Shown here in pieces: positions 8,506-16,548 of a stretch of DNA of 64,000 nt. Source of the stretch: Sphingomonas sp. S2M10 (GTDB lineage Bacteria; Pseudomonadota; Alphaproteobacteria; Sphingomonadales; Sphingomonadaceae); contig NZ_JAAILI010000048.1 in NCBI RefSeq assembly GCF_012650175.1, positions 51,042-115,041 on the forward strand. Reading direction: 5' to 3'. Position 1 is the stretch's first letter. The number at the start of each line of letters is the position of its first letter. Made by a program: the position numbers and the translations under genes. The notes beneath the pieces are model-generated. The model searched no databases, was not told the origin of the DNA, and saw only the letters and a program-made list of their open reading frames with translations.

Positions 8506-9303
8506 TTATCTCCAGCCTGCATCCACGAAGAATTCGTGGCTCGTTATCAGGCGTGCATCGTCGGATGCAAGGAACAGCGCCGCGGCGGCGATGTCGTCGG
8601 GCACCAGGCGGCCGGGCAGGCACTGCGCCTTGACGATCTCGGCCTCGCCCTCGGGCGTGTACCACTTCATCTGGCGCGGCGTCTTGACGTTGCCGGGGAC
8701 GATGCAGACCGAACGGATGCCGTCCGGGCCCAGCTCGCGCGCCAGGCTGCGGGTGAGGCCCTCGATCGCCGCCTTGGCGGTCTGGTAGAGCGTCAGCTCT
8801 TCCAGCGCGAGATGCCAGGAGATCGAGCCGAGGTTGATGATCACGCCCGCGCGCTTGGCCTTCATCGCCGGGATCACCGCCTGCGCCATGAAGAACTGGT
8901 GGCGGAGGTTCACGTTGATGCGGTTGTCCCAATATTCCGGGGTCACCTGCTCGATGGTGTGGCGGTCGTCATTGGCGGCGTTGTTGAGCAGCACGTCGAA
9001 GCCGCCCTCCGCGTCGATCAGCGCCTGCACCTGGGCCTGCGCGCCGTGCACGTCGGTGAGGTCCACCTTGTGGAAGCGCGGGGCGATCGCCGCGCCGGAC
9101 AGGCTGGCGACCAGCGCCTGCGAGTCCTCCTCGGCGATATCGAAGAAGGTCACGTCCGCACCCTGGCGGACAAACCCCTCGACCAGCCCGGCGCCGATGC
9201 CCGAACCGCCGCCGGTGATCAGGACCCGCTTGCCCTTCAGGCTCGGATAGACGGCACGCTCAGCGGCCAGAATCGGGCCCTGCTGGAGATCGGCTTGCGA
9301 CAT
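8506..9303 (-). CDS. xylB: D-xylose 1-dehydrogenase (short-chain dehydrogenase)
   Basis: The 265-residue SDR oxidises D-xylose to D-xylonolactone with NAD+. The cofactor motif GGGSGIG, the NNAANDD segment, the active-site Ser in LGSISWH, and YQTAK (catalytic Tyr and Lys) are present. Stretches such as YWDNRINVNLRH, VPGNVKTPRQMKWYTPEGEAE and the DAGWR C-terminus closely resemble Caulobacter XylB as I remember it. It is the middle gene of xylX-xylB-xylC, starting eight bases after xylX ends. Confidence 0.94.
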   Translation of the reverse strand: MSQADLQQGPILAAERAVYPSLKGKRVLITGGGSGIGAGLVEGFVRQGADVTFFDIAEEDSQALVASLSGAAIAPRFHKVDLTDVHGAQAQVQALIDAEGGFDVLLNNAANDDRHTIEQVTPEYWDNRINVNLRHQFFMAQAVIPAMKAKRAGVIINLGSISWHLALEELTLYQTAKAAIEGLTRSLARELGPDGIRSVCIVPGNVKTPRQMKWYTPEGEAEIVKAQCLPGRLVPDDIAAAALFLASDDARLITSHEFFVDAGWR

Positions 9304-9311
9304 GGACACCC

Positions 9312-10424
9312 TTATGCGTTGGAGAGGAGGCCGCGGGCGGCGAGGTTGCGCATCAGATCGCGGATGCCGAACGTCCAGGGCGCGGCGGCCTTGGAGGTGG
9401 TGACGCGGTTGACGAGCGTGCCGAGCTTCGGCGTCGAGATGCGGACGACATCGCCCGGCTTGTGGGTGAAGCCGCGGCCGGGATGGTCGCGATCCTGCAC
9501 CGGCGCGAACAGCGTGCCGAGGAACAGCGCGAAGCCGTCCGGATATTGGTGCTCGCTCAGCGTCTGGCGGACGAGATCGGTGGGATCGCGGCTGATCTCG
9601 CTCATCTTGTTGGTGCCCGAGAGGCGATATCCCTCCGGCCCGTCGATGGTGAGGTCGACAACCGCGCTGCGCACGTCGTCCATGGTGAAGCTGTCGTCGA
9701 AGAGGCGGATGAACGGGCCGATCGACGTCGAGGCGTTGTTGTCCTTCGCCTTGCCGAGCAGCAGCGCGCTGCGGCCTTCGAAGTCGCGCAGGTTGACGTC
9801 GTTGCCGAGCGCCGCGCCGCGAATCGTGCCGTTGCGGTCGACGACCAGCACGACTTCCGGCTCGGGATTGTTCCAGTCGCTGTCCGAGCGGATGCCGATC
9901 TCGGCACCCCAGCCCATCGCCGACAGCACCGGCGCCTTGGTGAACACTTCCGCGTCCGGCCCGATCGCGACTTCGAGATATTGCGACCACATGCCCGCCT
10001 CGATCAACGCGGCCTTGAGGCTGGCGGCCTCGGGCGTGCCGGGGACGACCGAGCGGATGCCCGAGCCGACCTTGGCTTCCAGGTCGCCGCGGATCTCGCT
10101 GGCCTTGTCGGCATCGCCGCGGGCACGTTCCTCGATCACGCGCTCCAGCGCCGATACGGCGAAGGTGACGCCGGCGGCCTTCACGCATTGCAGGTCGACC
10201 GGTGCCAGGATCTGCGGCGCCGAGTCCGTGCCCAGCGCATCGACGCTGCACAGGATCGTGCCGTTCAGCGCGGCGATATCGTCGCGCTCCAGCAGATCGG
10301 CAACGGTCGGAGCGGTGGCCGAGACGTCGATGACCTGGCCGTCGCGAAGGATCACCGGGCTGGGGCCGGCGGGGGTCTGCACACGGCCGACCAGAATGGC
10401 CTGCGCATGGTCGGCAGGCAGCAT
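9312..10424 (-). CDS. xylX: 2-keto-3-deoxy-D-xylonate dehydratase (FAH superfamily)
   Basis: The enzyme converts 2-keto-3-deoxy-xylonate to alpha-ketoglutarate semialdehyde in the Weimberg pathway. The fumarylacetoacetate-hydrolase fold motifs are visible: LLAPVDLQC-like (ILAPVDLQCVKAAGVTFAVS), WNNPEPEVVLV, GNDVNLRDFEGRSALLL and KAKDNNAS. They match Caulobacter XylX from memory. The start is uncertain: ATG 10424 gives 370 residues, while TTG 10442 or GTG 10454 would add a few residues nearer the GAGAGG sequence. It is first in xylX-xylB-xylC, behind the operator at 10472. The semialdehyde dehydrogenase that should complete the pathway is not in the window. Confidence 0.92.
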   Translation of the reverse strand: MLPADHAQAILVGRVQTPAGPSPVILRDGQVIDVSATAPTVADLLERDDIAALNGTILCSVDALGTDSAPQILAPVDLQCVKAAGVTFAVSALERVIEERARGDADKASEIRGDLEAKVGSGIRSVVPGTPEAASLKAALIEAGMWSQYLEVAIGPDAEVFTKAPVLSAMGWGAEIGIRSDSDWNNPEPEVVLVVDRNGTIRGAALGNDVNLRDFEGRSALLLGKAKDNNASTSIGPFIRLFDDSFTMDDVRSAVVDLTIDGPEGYRLSGTNKMSEISRDPTDLVRQTLSEHQYPDGFALFLGTLFAPVQDRDHPGRGFTHKPGDVVRISTPKLGTLVNRVTTSKAAAPWTFGIRDLMRNLAARGLLSNA

Positions 10425-10471
10425 GTCTCGAAGCGCTTCCAAGGGACCTCTCACCAGTTCGTTTCGGATTG

Positions 10472-10485
10472 TGATAGCGCTACCA
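10472..10485. promoter_or_regulatory. Putative XylR operator of the xylXBC operon
   Basis: TGATAGCGCTACCA lies 48 bp upstream of the xylX ATG. It differs by one base from TGTTAGCGCTACCA, which I recall from the Caulobacter xylose-inducible promoter. It is the best of the local copies. Confidence 0.75.
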
Positions 10486-10540
10486 TTGGCGCGCTGGCAA
10501 AGCAAATGTCAAGCGGGGCATAGCGGGGTTTCACACAGTT

Positions 10541-11197
10541 TCAAATATGAGAAAGAATTTCGCCTACGATCGCGTCTGGCGGGCGCATGGCGCCGTCCCC
10601 GCTTGCGCGAACCACCCGCCACGGCCCGAGCAAATCGGCGGCGACGATCGCTTCGTAATTGCCGCGCACGCGCTGCTGAAGCGCGATATCGGCCTCATAT
10701 TCGTCAAAGCTGCGATCGGTGTAGCTACGCTGCGCCTTTTGCAGGATCAGTTCGCGCGCCAGGTCCCACGGCGTGTCGAGATAGATTGACAGACGCGGAC
10801 GGGGCAGGGCGAACTGACCGGTTTCCAGCGCGAGTATCCAGTCCATCAGCGCACGGCCTTCCTCGCCGCCCAGCTTGGCGCCCTGATAGGCCATGTTGGA
10901 GGCGATGTAGCGATCGAGCACCACCACATCGTGGCTGGCCTGCGCCTCCAGCAGCGCGCCGCGCCACTCGAACCGGTCGAGCGCGTACAGGACGGCGGCG
11001 GCATGCGGCGTGACCGGCACGGTCAGCTCGCCGGCCAGCATCTTGCCGATCGTCACGCCGGCGACCGTCTCGCCATAGCGGGGAAAGCCGAGCACGGTGG
11101 CCGAGCGGCCCGATGCCTGCAGCGCCGCACACAGGCCCCGCGCGGCGGTGTTCTTGCCGACGCCGTCGGCCCCCTCGATCGCGATGAGATCACCCAT
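10541..11197 (-). CDS. tmk: Thymidylate kinase (dTMP kinase)
   Basis: The 218-residue protein phosphorylates dTMP to dTDP using ATP. A P-loop (EGADGVGKNT, residues 8-17) is followed by FPRYGETVAG, the DRY motif (VVLDRYIASNMAYQG) and a lid-like RSYTDRSFDEYEAD segment. The P-loop has Asn where Ser or Thr usually follows Lys. The FPRYG...GKML segment is closer to eukaryote-like enzymes than to the tmk normally found beside holB. It may be a second thymidylate kinase. It is unlinked in function to its neighbours. Confidence 0.85.
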   Translation of the reverse strand: MGDLIAIEGADGVGKNTAARGLCAALQASGRSATVLGFPRYGETVAGVTIGKMLAGELTVPVTPHAAAVLYALDRFEWRGALLEAQASHDVVVLDRYIASNMAYQGAKLGGEEGRALMDWILALETGQFALPRPRLSIYLDTPWDLARELILQKAQRSYTDRSFDEYEADIALQQRVRGNYEAIVAADLLGPWRVVRASGDGAMRPPDAIVGEILSHI

Positions 11198-11351
11198 ATG
11201 GGCGCCATAGCATCGTGGCGGGGAATGTCACCGGGGGAAGGGTCCTAGATCCTCTGCCGGCGCGGGAAGCGGCGGCGGGGGGCTGGCGCGACCGGACATT
11301 CCCGTCGCGCTGCGCCCCCGCCTCTCCCCTCGAGAGGAGGGCTCCAGGCGC

Positions 11352-11864
11352 TCAATGCAGCGATGCCGTCTCCGGCGGGGTGCACAGCAGCGCGCACGGG
11401 CCTTCATGGTCGAGCGGCAGGATCGCGGTGAGCGCGGCCAGACCGCCGGCATGATCGAGCAGCCAGCCCGGCTCCGCCACCGCGGGCCGTTCGGGCGAGA
11501 AGGCGACGCCGGTGCCGTCGGTGATCACGCCCAGCCGGCGCGGCGGACTGGGCCAGCGACCGGAGAGATAGGTGAGGCAAGCGCTCGCCGCGTCCTGCAG
11601 CGCGCCTTCGTCGCTGTCCTCGGGGCAAAAGCCTTCGGGGGTGGCGTCGATCTCCGCGACCAGGCGAAAATCGTCGCCGCGCCACCAGATCATCCGCAGC
11701 GATCCGTCGATCTCCTGCTGCAGGCCGAGAAAAAGCCGACCGCCGACCGGGAGCAGGGGCTGCGCGCAGCGCACCATCTCCTCGGCCAGTTCGGTCAGCT
11801 TGTGGTTCGACCGGGGCAGCATCTGCATCGCACCTCGGCCATTGATCTGAGAGTCTCGGGGCAT
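11352..11864 (-). CDS. Unknown protein behind a flagellar-type promoter box
   Basis: I do not recognise this 170-residue soluble protein. It has no signal peptide or membrane segment; visible features are a WWRGDDFRLV strand region and an acidic PEDSDEGALQD stretch. ATG 11864 is preferred: the ATG at 11894 lies inside the TATAAT box itself, while 11864 has GGAA at a suitable distance. The box TTCTATAATGG at 11893-11898 matches those of fliL, fliG and other flagellar units, so it is probably co-regulated with the flagellum. It follows the sigma factor gene on the same strand. Confidence 0.7.
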   Translation of the reverse strand: MPRDSQINGRGAMQMLPRSNHKLTELAEEMVRCAQPLLPVGGRLFLGLQQEIDGSLRMIWWRGDDFRLVAEIDATPEGFCPEDSDEGALQDAASACLTYLSGRWPSPPRRLGVITDGTGVAFSPERPAVAEPGWLLDHAGGLAALTAILPLDHEGPCALLCTPPETASLH

Positions 11865-11892
11865 CGGATCGTTCCGGAAGGGATATTCTCCC

Positions 11893-11898
11893 ATTATA
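11893..11898 (-). promoter_or_regulatory. Flagellar-type -10 box
   Basis: Minus-strand GCGTTCTATAATGGGAG. It is one of eleven TYCTATAA(T/G) boxes in front of flagellar units in this window and lies about 30 bp before the 11864 start. No TTGACA-like -35 is visible. Confidence 0.6.
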
Positions 11899-11922
11899 GA
11901 ACGCTTTTGCCCCGAGGGGGCA

Positions 11923-12978
11923 TCAGTGCAGCGCGGCGCTGCTCGGAACCGGTGCCGCTGCAATCGCGATGGCTTCCACCGTCTCGCGGTTGGCTTCGGC
12001 GGCAACCACCGCGTCGATGCTCGAAGCGTCGATCGCGACGACGCTGGAGAGCAGGTTGTGCGGCTGGCTGGCGTCCGGCAGGATCGGCGTGGCGGAGCGG
12101 GCAGCGGCCGGCTGGCGGCGCTTGGCAGCGGCGGGCTCGCCATATTCGGCCATCACCGAGAAGCGCGGATCGGCAGCGGCGATCTCGGCGATCACCTTGG
12201 CGGCGCGCTTGGTGATCTGGCGGACGCGCTCCTTGGTCACACCGGTTTCCGTCGAGAGGTCGTCGAGCGTGGCGGTCTGGAACACGCGGCGGGCGACGAT
12301 CTCGCGATCACGCTCCAGCTTGGCTTCCAGCTTCTCCAGCTCGGACGGATCGATGCCGTGGGTGGCGGTGCGGAGGCGCGGGCCTTCGCGACGAAGGGCG
12401 GCTTCTTCCCGCTTCGGGCGCGGGCGGCGACGGAGCTGCTCGATGCCCACCTTGCGGAGGTGGTCGACATAGGCTTCGATCAGCGAGGAGATCGCGCCAT
12501 CGGCGAGATAGTCCGACGCGGCGCTCTCGGTGCGCTCCAGGGCGTCCTCGTCCTCGATCATCGCTTCGGGGGACATTTCGTCGCCATCGGCGGAGCTGAC
12601 CATCGCGCTGAGCGAAACGGTGGTGGCTTCGACCTTCTTGGCCGAGGGGCGCTGGTCGGTCATCAGGCGGAAGCGCAGGCTCTGCAGCTCACCGCGGATC
12701 TGCCAGTTGACGAAGGTGGTGAACTGGGCCTTTTCCGGCTCATAGGCCTGGATGGCGCGGTGCACGGCAATGGCGCAGCACTGCTCGGCGTCGTCCCAGT
12801 GCGCGGTCAGGCCGTACTGGCGGATAAAGTGGCGAATGCGGGGGGCGATCAGCTTCAGGATGCGGGCGAAGGCGCGATCGATTTCGGCGCGCTGACGGTT
12901 GGTCTGCTTACCGTCCTTGGGCGAGTTCTCGATGACGGTCTGGACTGCGGCCTCGAGAGCGATCGTGATCTTCGACAT
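11923..12978 (-). CDS. Divergent sigma-70-family RNA polymerase sigma factor, candidate flagellar sigma
   Basis: The 351-residue protein has a sigma region 2-like segment (residues ~35-105: IRHFIRQYGLTAHWDDAEQ, FTTFVNWQIRGELQSLRFRL) and a region 4 helix-turn-helix (residues ~225-265: FQTATLDDLSTETGVTKERV, RQITKRAAKVI). The middle is an acidic linker and a basic LRRRPRPKR stretch. The C-terminal 80 residues are Ala-rich and unassigned. It lacks the RpoH box and does not look like a usual FliA (sigma-28) or ECF factor. It sits at the end of the fliIJ block, and its own upstream region carries GCTATAAA at 13108. I infer that it reads the shared flagellar box; this is untested. Confidence 0.75.
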   Translation of the reverse strand: MSKITIALEAAVQTVIENSPKDGKQTNRQRAEIDRAFARILKLIAPRIRHFIRQYGLTAHWDDAEQCCAIAVHRAIQAYEPEKAQFTTFVNWQIRGELQSLRFRLMTDQRPSAKKVEATTVSLSAMVSSADGDEMSPEAMIEDEDALERTESAASDYLADGAISSLIEAYVDHLRKVGIEQLRRRPRPKREEAALRREGPRLRTATHGIDPSELEKLEAKLERDREIVARRVFQTATLDDLSTETGVTKERVRQITKRAAKVIAEIAAADPRFSVMAEYGEPAAAKRRQPAAARSATPILPDASQPHNLLSSVVAIDASSIDAVVAAEANRETVEAIAIAAAPVPSSAALH

Positions 12979-13107
12979 TCGTATTCCCCTGGTTCAGCGC
13001 CGGTCCGATCGTTCCGGCGCCGTCGACAGGAGACACATTTCGTCTGAAACCTTTAAAGGAGTGCTAATCCGGGCCTTAGGTAGTTTTCCGCAAACGCACT
13101 CCCAAGC

Positions 13108-13113
13108 TTTATA
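13108..13113 (-). promoter_or_regulatory. Flagellar-type -10 box of the sigma factor gene
   Basis: Minus-strand GGCGTTGCTATAAAGCTTGG, about 130 bp before the sigma factor ATG. It is weaker than the TATAAT copies and leaves a long leader. Confidence 0.45.
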
Positions 13114-13170
13114 GCAACGCCGATTCGCTTGGCGAGCCAAGTGCTTGAAAAAATGATGGTTAATGGCCGT

Positions 13171-13186
13171 TTAGCAGATCTGCTAA
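13171..13186. repeat. Perfect 16-bp palindrome TTAGCAGATCTGCTAA
   Basis: It lies between the sigma factor promoter and the end of the lytic transglycosylase gene. The complementary arms extend further with mismatches (CCGT...ACGG). It could be an operator for the sigma gene or the stem of a terminator for the upstream operon, though no T-run follows closely. Confidence 0.5.
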
Positions 13187-13215
13187 CGGACGCGCGGACA
13201 GCCTAACTGGCTGTT

Positions 13216-14280
13216 TTACGACGCGAACTTCTCAGGCTGCACGTGCCTGTCGATGAAATCGAGTAACCATTGCCGGTGCGCGCGGGTGGCATCGCCGGCG
13301 TTGGCGATGCGCTGCTCGGCCGCCGATCCGCCGATCTGCGCGGTCAGCAACTGGCGCGCCCGGCTCGAATCAATATTACCGGCCAGAAACTTCTTTGCAT
13401 CGCCGAGGCCCAGATGATGGCCGAGATAGGCCGCCTTGGCCAGGGTTTCCGAATCGGCGCGCACGTTGAGACCTGCCGATTCGAAATGCTGCAGGTTGTT
13501 GCGCGCCATGTCGGCGATGGTGAGGATCGAGGCCTGCGGATCATAGCGGAGCGCCAGCAGCTCGCTGCGGCGGGACGGATCGACCTTGCCGTTTTCCTTC
13601 AGCCAGCCACGCGCCTTGGCCACGTCATTCAGCCAGGTTCCGCCCTGTTCGGCAAGCGTTTGCCAGGTACCGCTGAGGAACTGCCCCAGCCCGGCCGCGC
13701 TCGAGCGGGGGTTGCGCGACAGCGGGTTCCAGCTGCCGTCCTGGCCCTTGCCGGCCTCGGCATTGATGATCGCGGCGATCGCGGAGGAAGGAATGCCGCT
13801 GCGCGCCTCGGCAGCGGCGAGCGTACCGGCGTAGCGGGCGTTGGTGCCGAGCGAAAGCGCGCCGGCAAAGCTGCCGGCGGCGGACGATCCGCCGCTGCCG
13901 CCCGAAAGCGCGCTGACGACCGATCCATAGGAAGGGGGAGGCGCGCGTTCGGCAACCGCCGGCGTCTTCGCGCCTTTCAGCGCGTCCTTGGCCAGCGCCG
14001 CGATGTCGTCGGGCTCGTCCGCATGGCAGGAACAGTTGCACTGGCACTTGCACTTGCCCTTGGCGGATTTCGGCGCCTGGGTGCCGAGCAGCTCGAGCAG
14101 CGAGTCCATTGCCATGTCCGAACCGCCGCCCAGCGGCGAGCGGCTCTTGTCGCCGTCGCGGTCGCTGTCGCCGATCGCGGCACGCCACAGCCGGCTCGAG
14201 AGTTCCGACTGGGCCTGCGCATAGATCACGTTGGCACGCTGCGCGGGCGTTAGCGCGGCAAGGTCGGTACGGTGGATCAT
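13216..14280 (-). CDS. SLT-type lytic transglycosylase, probable flagellar muramidase
   Basis: The 354-residue protein has a C-terminal goose-lysozyme/SLT-like domain from about residue 165: SGIPSSAIAAIINAEAGKG (with catalytic Glu), NPRSSAAGLGQFLSGTWQTL, and NNLQHFESAG. It would open peptidoglycan for the rod; the FlgJ of this cluster lacks its own muramidase domain, so this enzyme may supply it. Residues 77-86 read CKCQCNCSCH, an unusual alternating Cys cluster that could bind metal. No signal peptide is obvious; the Ser/Gly-rich linker follows. ATG 14280 overlaps the fliJ stop (ATGA), so it is the last gene of flbT-fliI-fliJ. Confidence 0.82.
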   Translation of the reverse strand: MIHRTDLAALTPAQRANVIYAQAQSELSSRLWRAAIGDSDRDGDKSRSPLGGGSDMAMDSLLELLGTQAPKSAKGKCKCQCNCSCHADEPDDIAALAKDALKGAKTPAVAERAPPPSYGSVVSALSGGSGGSSAAGSFAGALSLGTNARYAGTLAAAEARSGIPSSAIAAIINAEAGKGQDGSWNPLSRNPRSSAAGLGQFLSGTWQTLAEQGGTWLNDVAKARGWLKENGKVDPSRRSELLALRYDPQASILTIADMARNNLQHFESAGLNVRADSETLAKAAYLGHHLGLGDAKKFLAGNIDSSRARQLLTAQIGGSAAEQRIANAGDATRAHRQWLLDFIDRHVQPEKFAS

Positions 14281-14708
14281 GCGGCCTTCACCAGCATCCG
14301 CTTGCGCTCGCGCAGGAAGCGCGCCGCGGCGATGTCGTCGATCGCCGCCTGTTCGGCGGCCTCGGCTTCGCGCTCGGCATCGGCGCGGAAGCGCTCGGCG
14401 GCGCTTTCGATCGCGCGGCACGTGCCATAGGCCTCGCGCGCGAGTTCGCGCAGGTTGAGCAGGCGGGCCTGTTCGGCCACGACTTCCTCGGCGATGCGCG
14501 CCTGGGCGTGCTTGGCGGTGGCGAGCCACGCGTCCGAGGCGAAGGGCAGCGCATGGGCGAGCACGCGCTCCTCGCGGACGCGCGCGATGAGGTCGCGGCC
14601 CCGCTGCTCCAGCTCGGCGATGCGTTCAATGGTCGCGCCGATCTTCACCTTGAGATCGTCGACGGTGCGCTGCTGCATGCGCAGCGCGGTATCGAACGGC
14701 GTCCTCAT
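14277..14708 (-). CDS. fliJ: Flagellar export chaperone FliJ
   Basis: A 143-residue, almost wholly helical, charged protein between fliI and the transglycosylase. Predicted coiled coil covers most of its length (ATIERIAELEQRGRDLIARV; AERFRADAEREAEAAEQAA). FliJ links the FliI ATPase to FlhA in the export apparatus. Sequence conservation in this family is low, so the call rests on size, coiled coil, and location right after fliI with ATGA overlaps at both ends. Confidence 0.82.
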   Translation of the reverse strand: MRTPFDTALRMQQRTVDDLKVKIGATIERIAELEQRGRDLIARVREERVLAHALPFASDAWLATAKHAQARIAEEVVAEQARLLNLRELAREAYGTCRAIESAAERFRADAEREAEAAEQAAIDDIAAARFLRERKRMLVKAA

Positions 14709-16078
14709 GCGGCGAGACCCACGTCATGGCCATGGCCATGGTCGGGATCGCCCGAGGCTTCGCCGGAGAGGATCGCGGCGAGTTCGGCGAAGGCTGCCTC
14801 GGCATGGCCCTGGTCGTTCTTGCCCTGGTTGAGCAGTGCCTCGATGCGGGGCGCAAGTGCCACGGCGCGGTCGACGTCGGGCGAGGAACCGCCCTTGTAG
14901 GCGCCCAGCCGCACCATTTCCTCCATGTCGGCATAGGTCGACAGCAGCTTGCGCGCGGCGAGGCGAACCTCGTTCTGCTCGTGCTCGAGGCAATGGGGCA
15001 GCGTGCGCGACACCGACTTGAGGATGTCGATCGCCGGATAGCGGCCGCGCTCGGCGATCGCGCGGCGCATCACGACGTGGCCGTCGAGGATGCCGCGCAC
15101 CGCATCGGCGACGGGCTCGTTATGGTCGTCGCCGTCGACGAGGACGGTGAACAGGCCGGTGATCATGCCCGCGCCGGGTGCACCGGGGCCGGCGCGTTCG
15201 AGCAGGCGGGGCAGCTCGGCAAAGACGGTGGGGGTATAGCCCTTGGTCGCGGGCGGCTCGCCCGAAGCAAGGCCGATCTCGCGTTGCGCCATCGCGAAGC
15301 GAGTGACCGAATCCATCAGGCACAGCACGTTGAGGCCCTGGTCGCGGAAATGCTCGGCGACGGCGAGGGTGGTCCAGGCGGCCTGTCGGCGCATCAGCGC
15401 GGGCTCGTCCGAGGTGGCGACGACGACGACCGAGCGGGCCATGCCCTCCGGCCCCAGATCGTCCTCGATGAATTCCTGCACTTCGCGGCCGCGTTCGCCG
15501 ATCAGCCCGATGACGGCGACGTCGCATTGCGTCCAGCGCGCGAGCATCGACAGCAGCACCGACTTGCCGACGCCCGAGCCGGCGAACAGGCCGAGGCGCT
15601 GGCCGCGGCACAGCGGCACGAAGGTATCGAGGCAGCGTACCCCGGTCTCGATGCGTTCGGCGACGCGCGAGCGGCCGGCGGCGGCGGGCGGCGAGGCCTT
15701 GATCGGCTGCGGATCGGCGCCGTTGACCAGCGGGCCCTGTCCGTCGACCGGGCGGCCGAGGCCGTTGATCATGCGGCCCAGCCAGGCCTTGGAGGGGCGG
15801 ACGGTGAACTGGCCGGCGCCGAGCTCGGCGACCGCGCCGAGGCCGACGCCCTGCGGGTCGACGAAGGGCAGGCAGAGCGCCACGCCGCGATCGAGCGCGG
15901 TGACTTCGGCTTCCACCTTGCCGCTGGGGGACTGGATCTCGACCCGGCTGCCGATCTGGGCGACGCCGGTCAGGCCTTCCACTTCGATGAGCGCGCCGCG
16001 CACCGCCACCACGCGCCCGAAGCGACGGTCGGGGACCATCTCCTTGATGGCACGGGCGGCACTGGCGAGCGTCTGCAT
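14705..16078 (-). CDS. fliI: Flagellum-specific export ATPase FliI
   Basis: The 457-residue F1-beta-like ATPase energises flagellar type III export. The N-terminal barrel, Walker A (GLFAGSGVGKS), LIGERGREVQEF, Walker B (LNVLCLMDSVTRFAMAQRE) and the GEPPATKGYTPTVFAELP segment are all present. The C-terminus ends in a His-rich tail (DPDHGHGHD) that is not typical and could bind a metal. It follows flbT after 13 bp and overlaps fliJ by four bases. Confidence 0.96.
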   Translation of the reverse strand: MQTLASAARAIKEMVPDRRFGRVVAVRGALIEVEGLTGVAQIGSRVEIQSPSGKVEAEVTALDRGVALCLPFVDPQGVGLGAVAELGAGQFTVRPSKAWLGRMINGLGRPVDGQGPLVNGADPQPIKASPPAAAGRSRVAERIETGVRCLDTFVPLCRGQRLGLFAGSGVGKSVLLSMLARWTQCDVAVIGLIGERGREVQEFIEDDLGPEGMARSVVVVATSDEPALMRRQAAWTTLAVAEHFRDQGLNVLCLMDSVTRFAMAQREIGLASGEPPATKGYTPTVFAELPRLLERAGPGAPGAGMITGLFTVLVDGDDHNEPVADAVRGILDGHVVMRRAIAERGRYPAIDILKSVSRTLPHCLEHEQNEVRLAARKLLSTYADMEEMVRLGAYKGGSSPDVDRAVALAPRIEALLNQGKNDQGHAEAAFAELAAILSGEASGDPDHGHGHDVGLAA

Positions 16079-16091
16079 CGCGCGGGCTCCT

Positions 16092-16481
16092 TCAGGCGGC
16101 CTGCGTCGTGGCGGCGTCTTCGAGCGCGATCAGCTCGCGCGCGACCGAGAGCGCCTTGTAATATTCGCCCTGGGCGAGATCATTGGCGAACAGGATGCAG
16201 CGCTCGCGCGCCTCGGCGGTGCCGAGGCTGGCGATCAGCAGGCTGAGCAGCTGGACCACCGCGTCGTGATGCGCGTCGCGGCCGTCCGGATCGATATAGG
16301 CGAGCATCGTCGCGAAATAGAGCTGGCGCGCGGGCGTGGTCGCTTCTTCGGGCCGCATCACTTCGCGGCCGCGCAGGATCGATACCATGTTCTCCACGGC
16401 GATCTGCGTCCGCCCCACGGCGCGCAGCACCGCGCCGTTGACGATCGCCTTTTCGCCGTCGCGGAGCGTGATGCGAAGCAT
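16092..16481 (-). CDS. flbT: FlbT-family flagellin post-transcriptional regulator
   Basis: The 129-residue protein starts MLRITLRDGEKAIVNGAVLR, the conserved FlbT opening (basic strand, GE-K/R, NGAV), followed by VENMVSILRGREVM and a helical C-terminal half. In Caulobacter FlbT binds flagellin mRNA and couples flagellin translation to hook completion, usually with FlaF. No flaF is visible beside it or beside the flagellin gene. It heads the leftward flbT-fliI-fliJ-SLT operon behind GCTATAAG at 16512. Confidence 0.85.
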   Translation of the reverse strand: MLRITLRDGEKAIVNGAVLRAVGRTQIAVENMVSILRGREVMRPEEATTPARQLYFATMLAYIDPDGRDAHHDAVVQLLSLLIASLGTAEARERCILFANDLAQGEYYKALSVARELIALEDAATTQAA

Positions 16482-16511
16482 GGAACTGGCCTTTCAATAA
16501 GCGTTCCTAAA

Positions 16512-16517
16512 CTTATA
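16512..16517 (-). promoter_or_regulatory. Flagellar-type -10 box of the flbT operon
   Basis: Minus-strand CGCAGCTATAAGTTTAGG, about 31 bp before the flbT ATG. Part of the shared box set. Confidence 0.55.
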
Positions 16518-16548
16518 GCTGCGTTTTGCTCGCGCATGGGCAAACACC

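Noticed and set aside
14728..14746. CATGGC tandem repeat as a regulatory element
   Set aside because: It is the coding sequence of the FliI His-Gly-rich tail (HGHGH).
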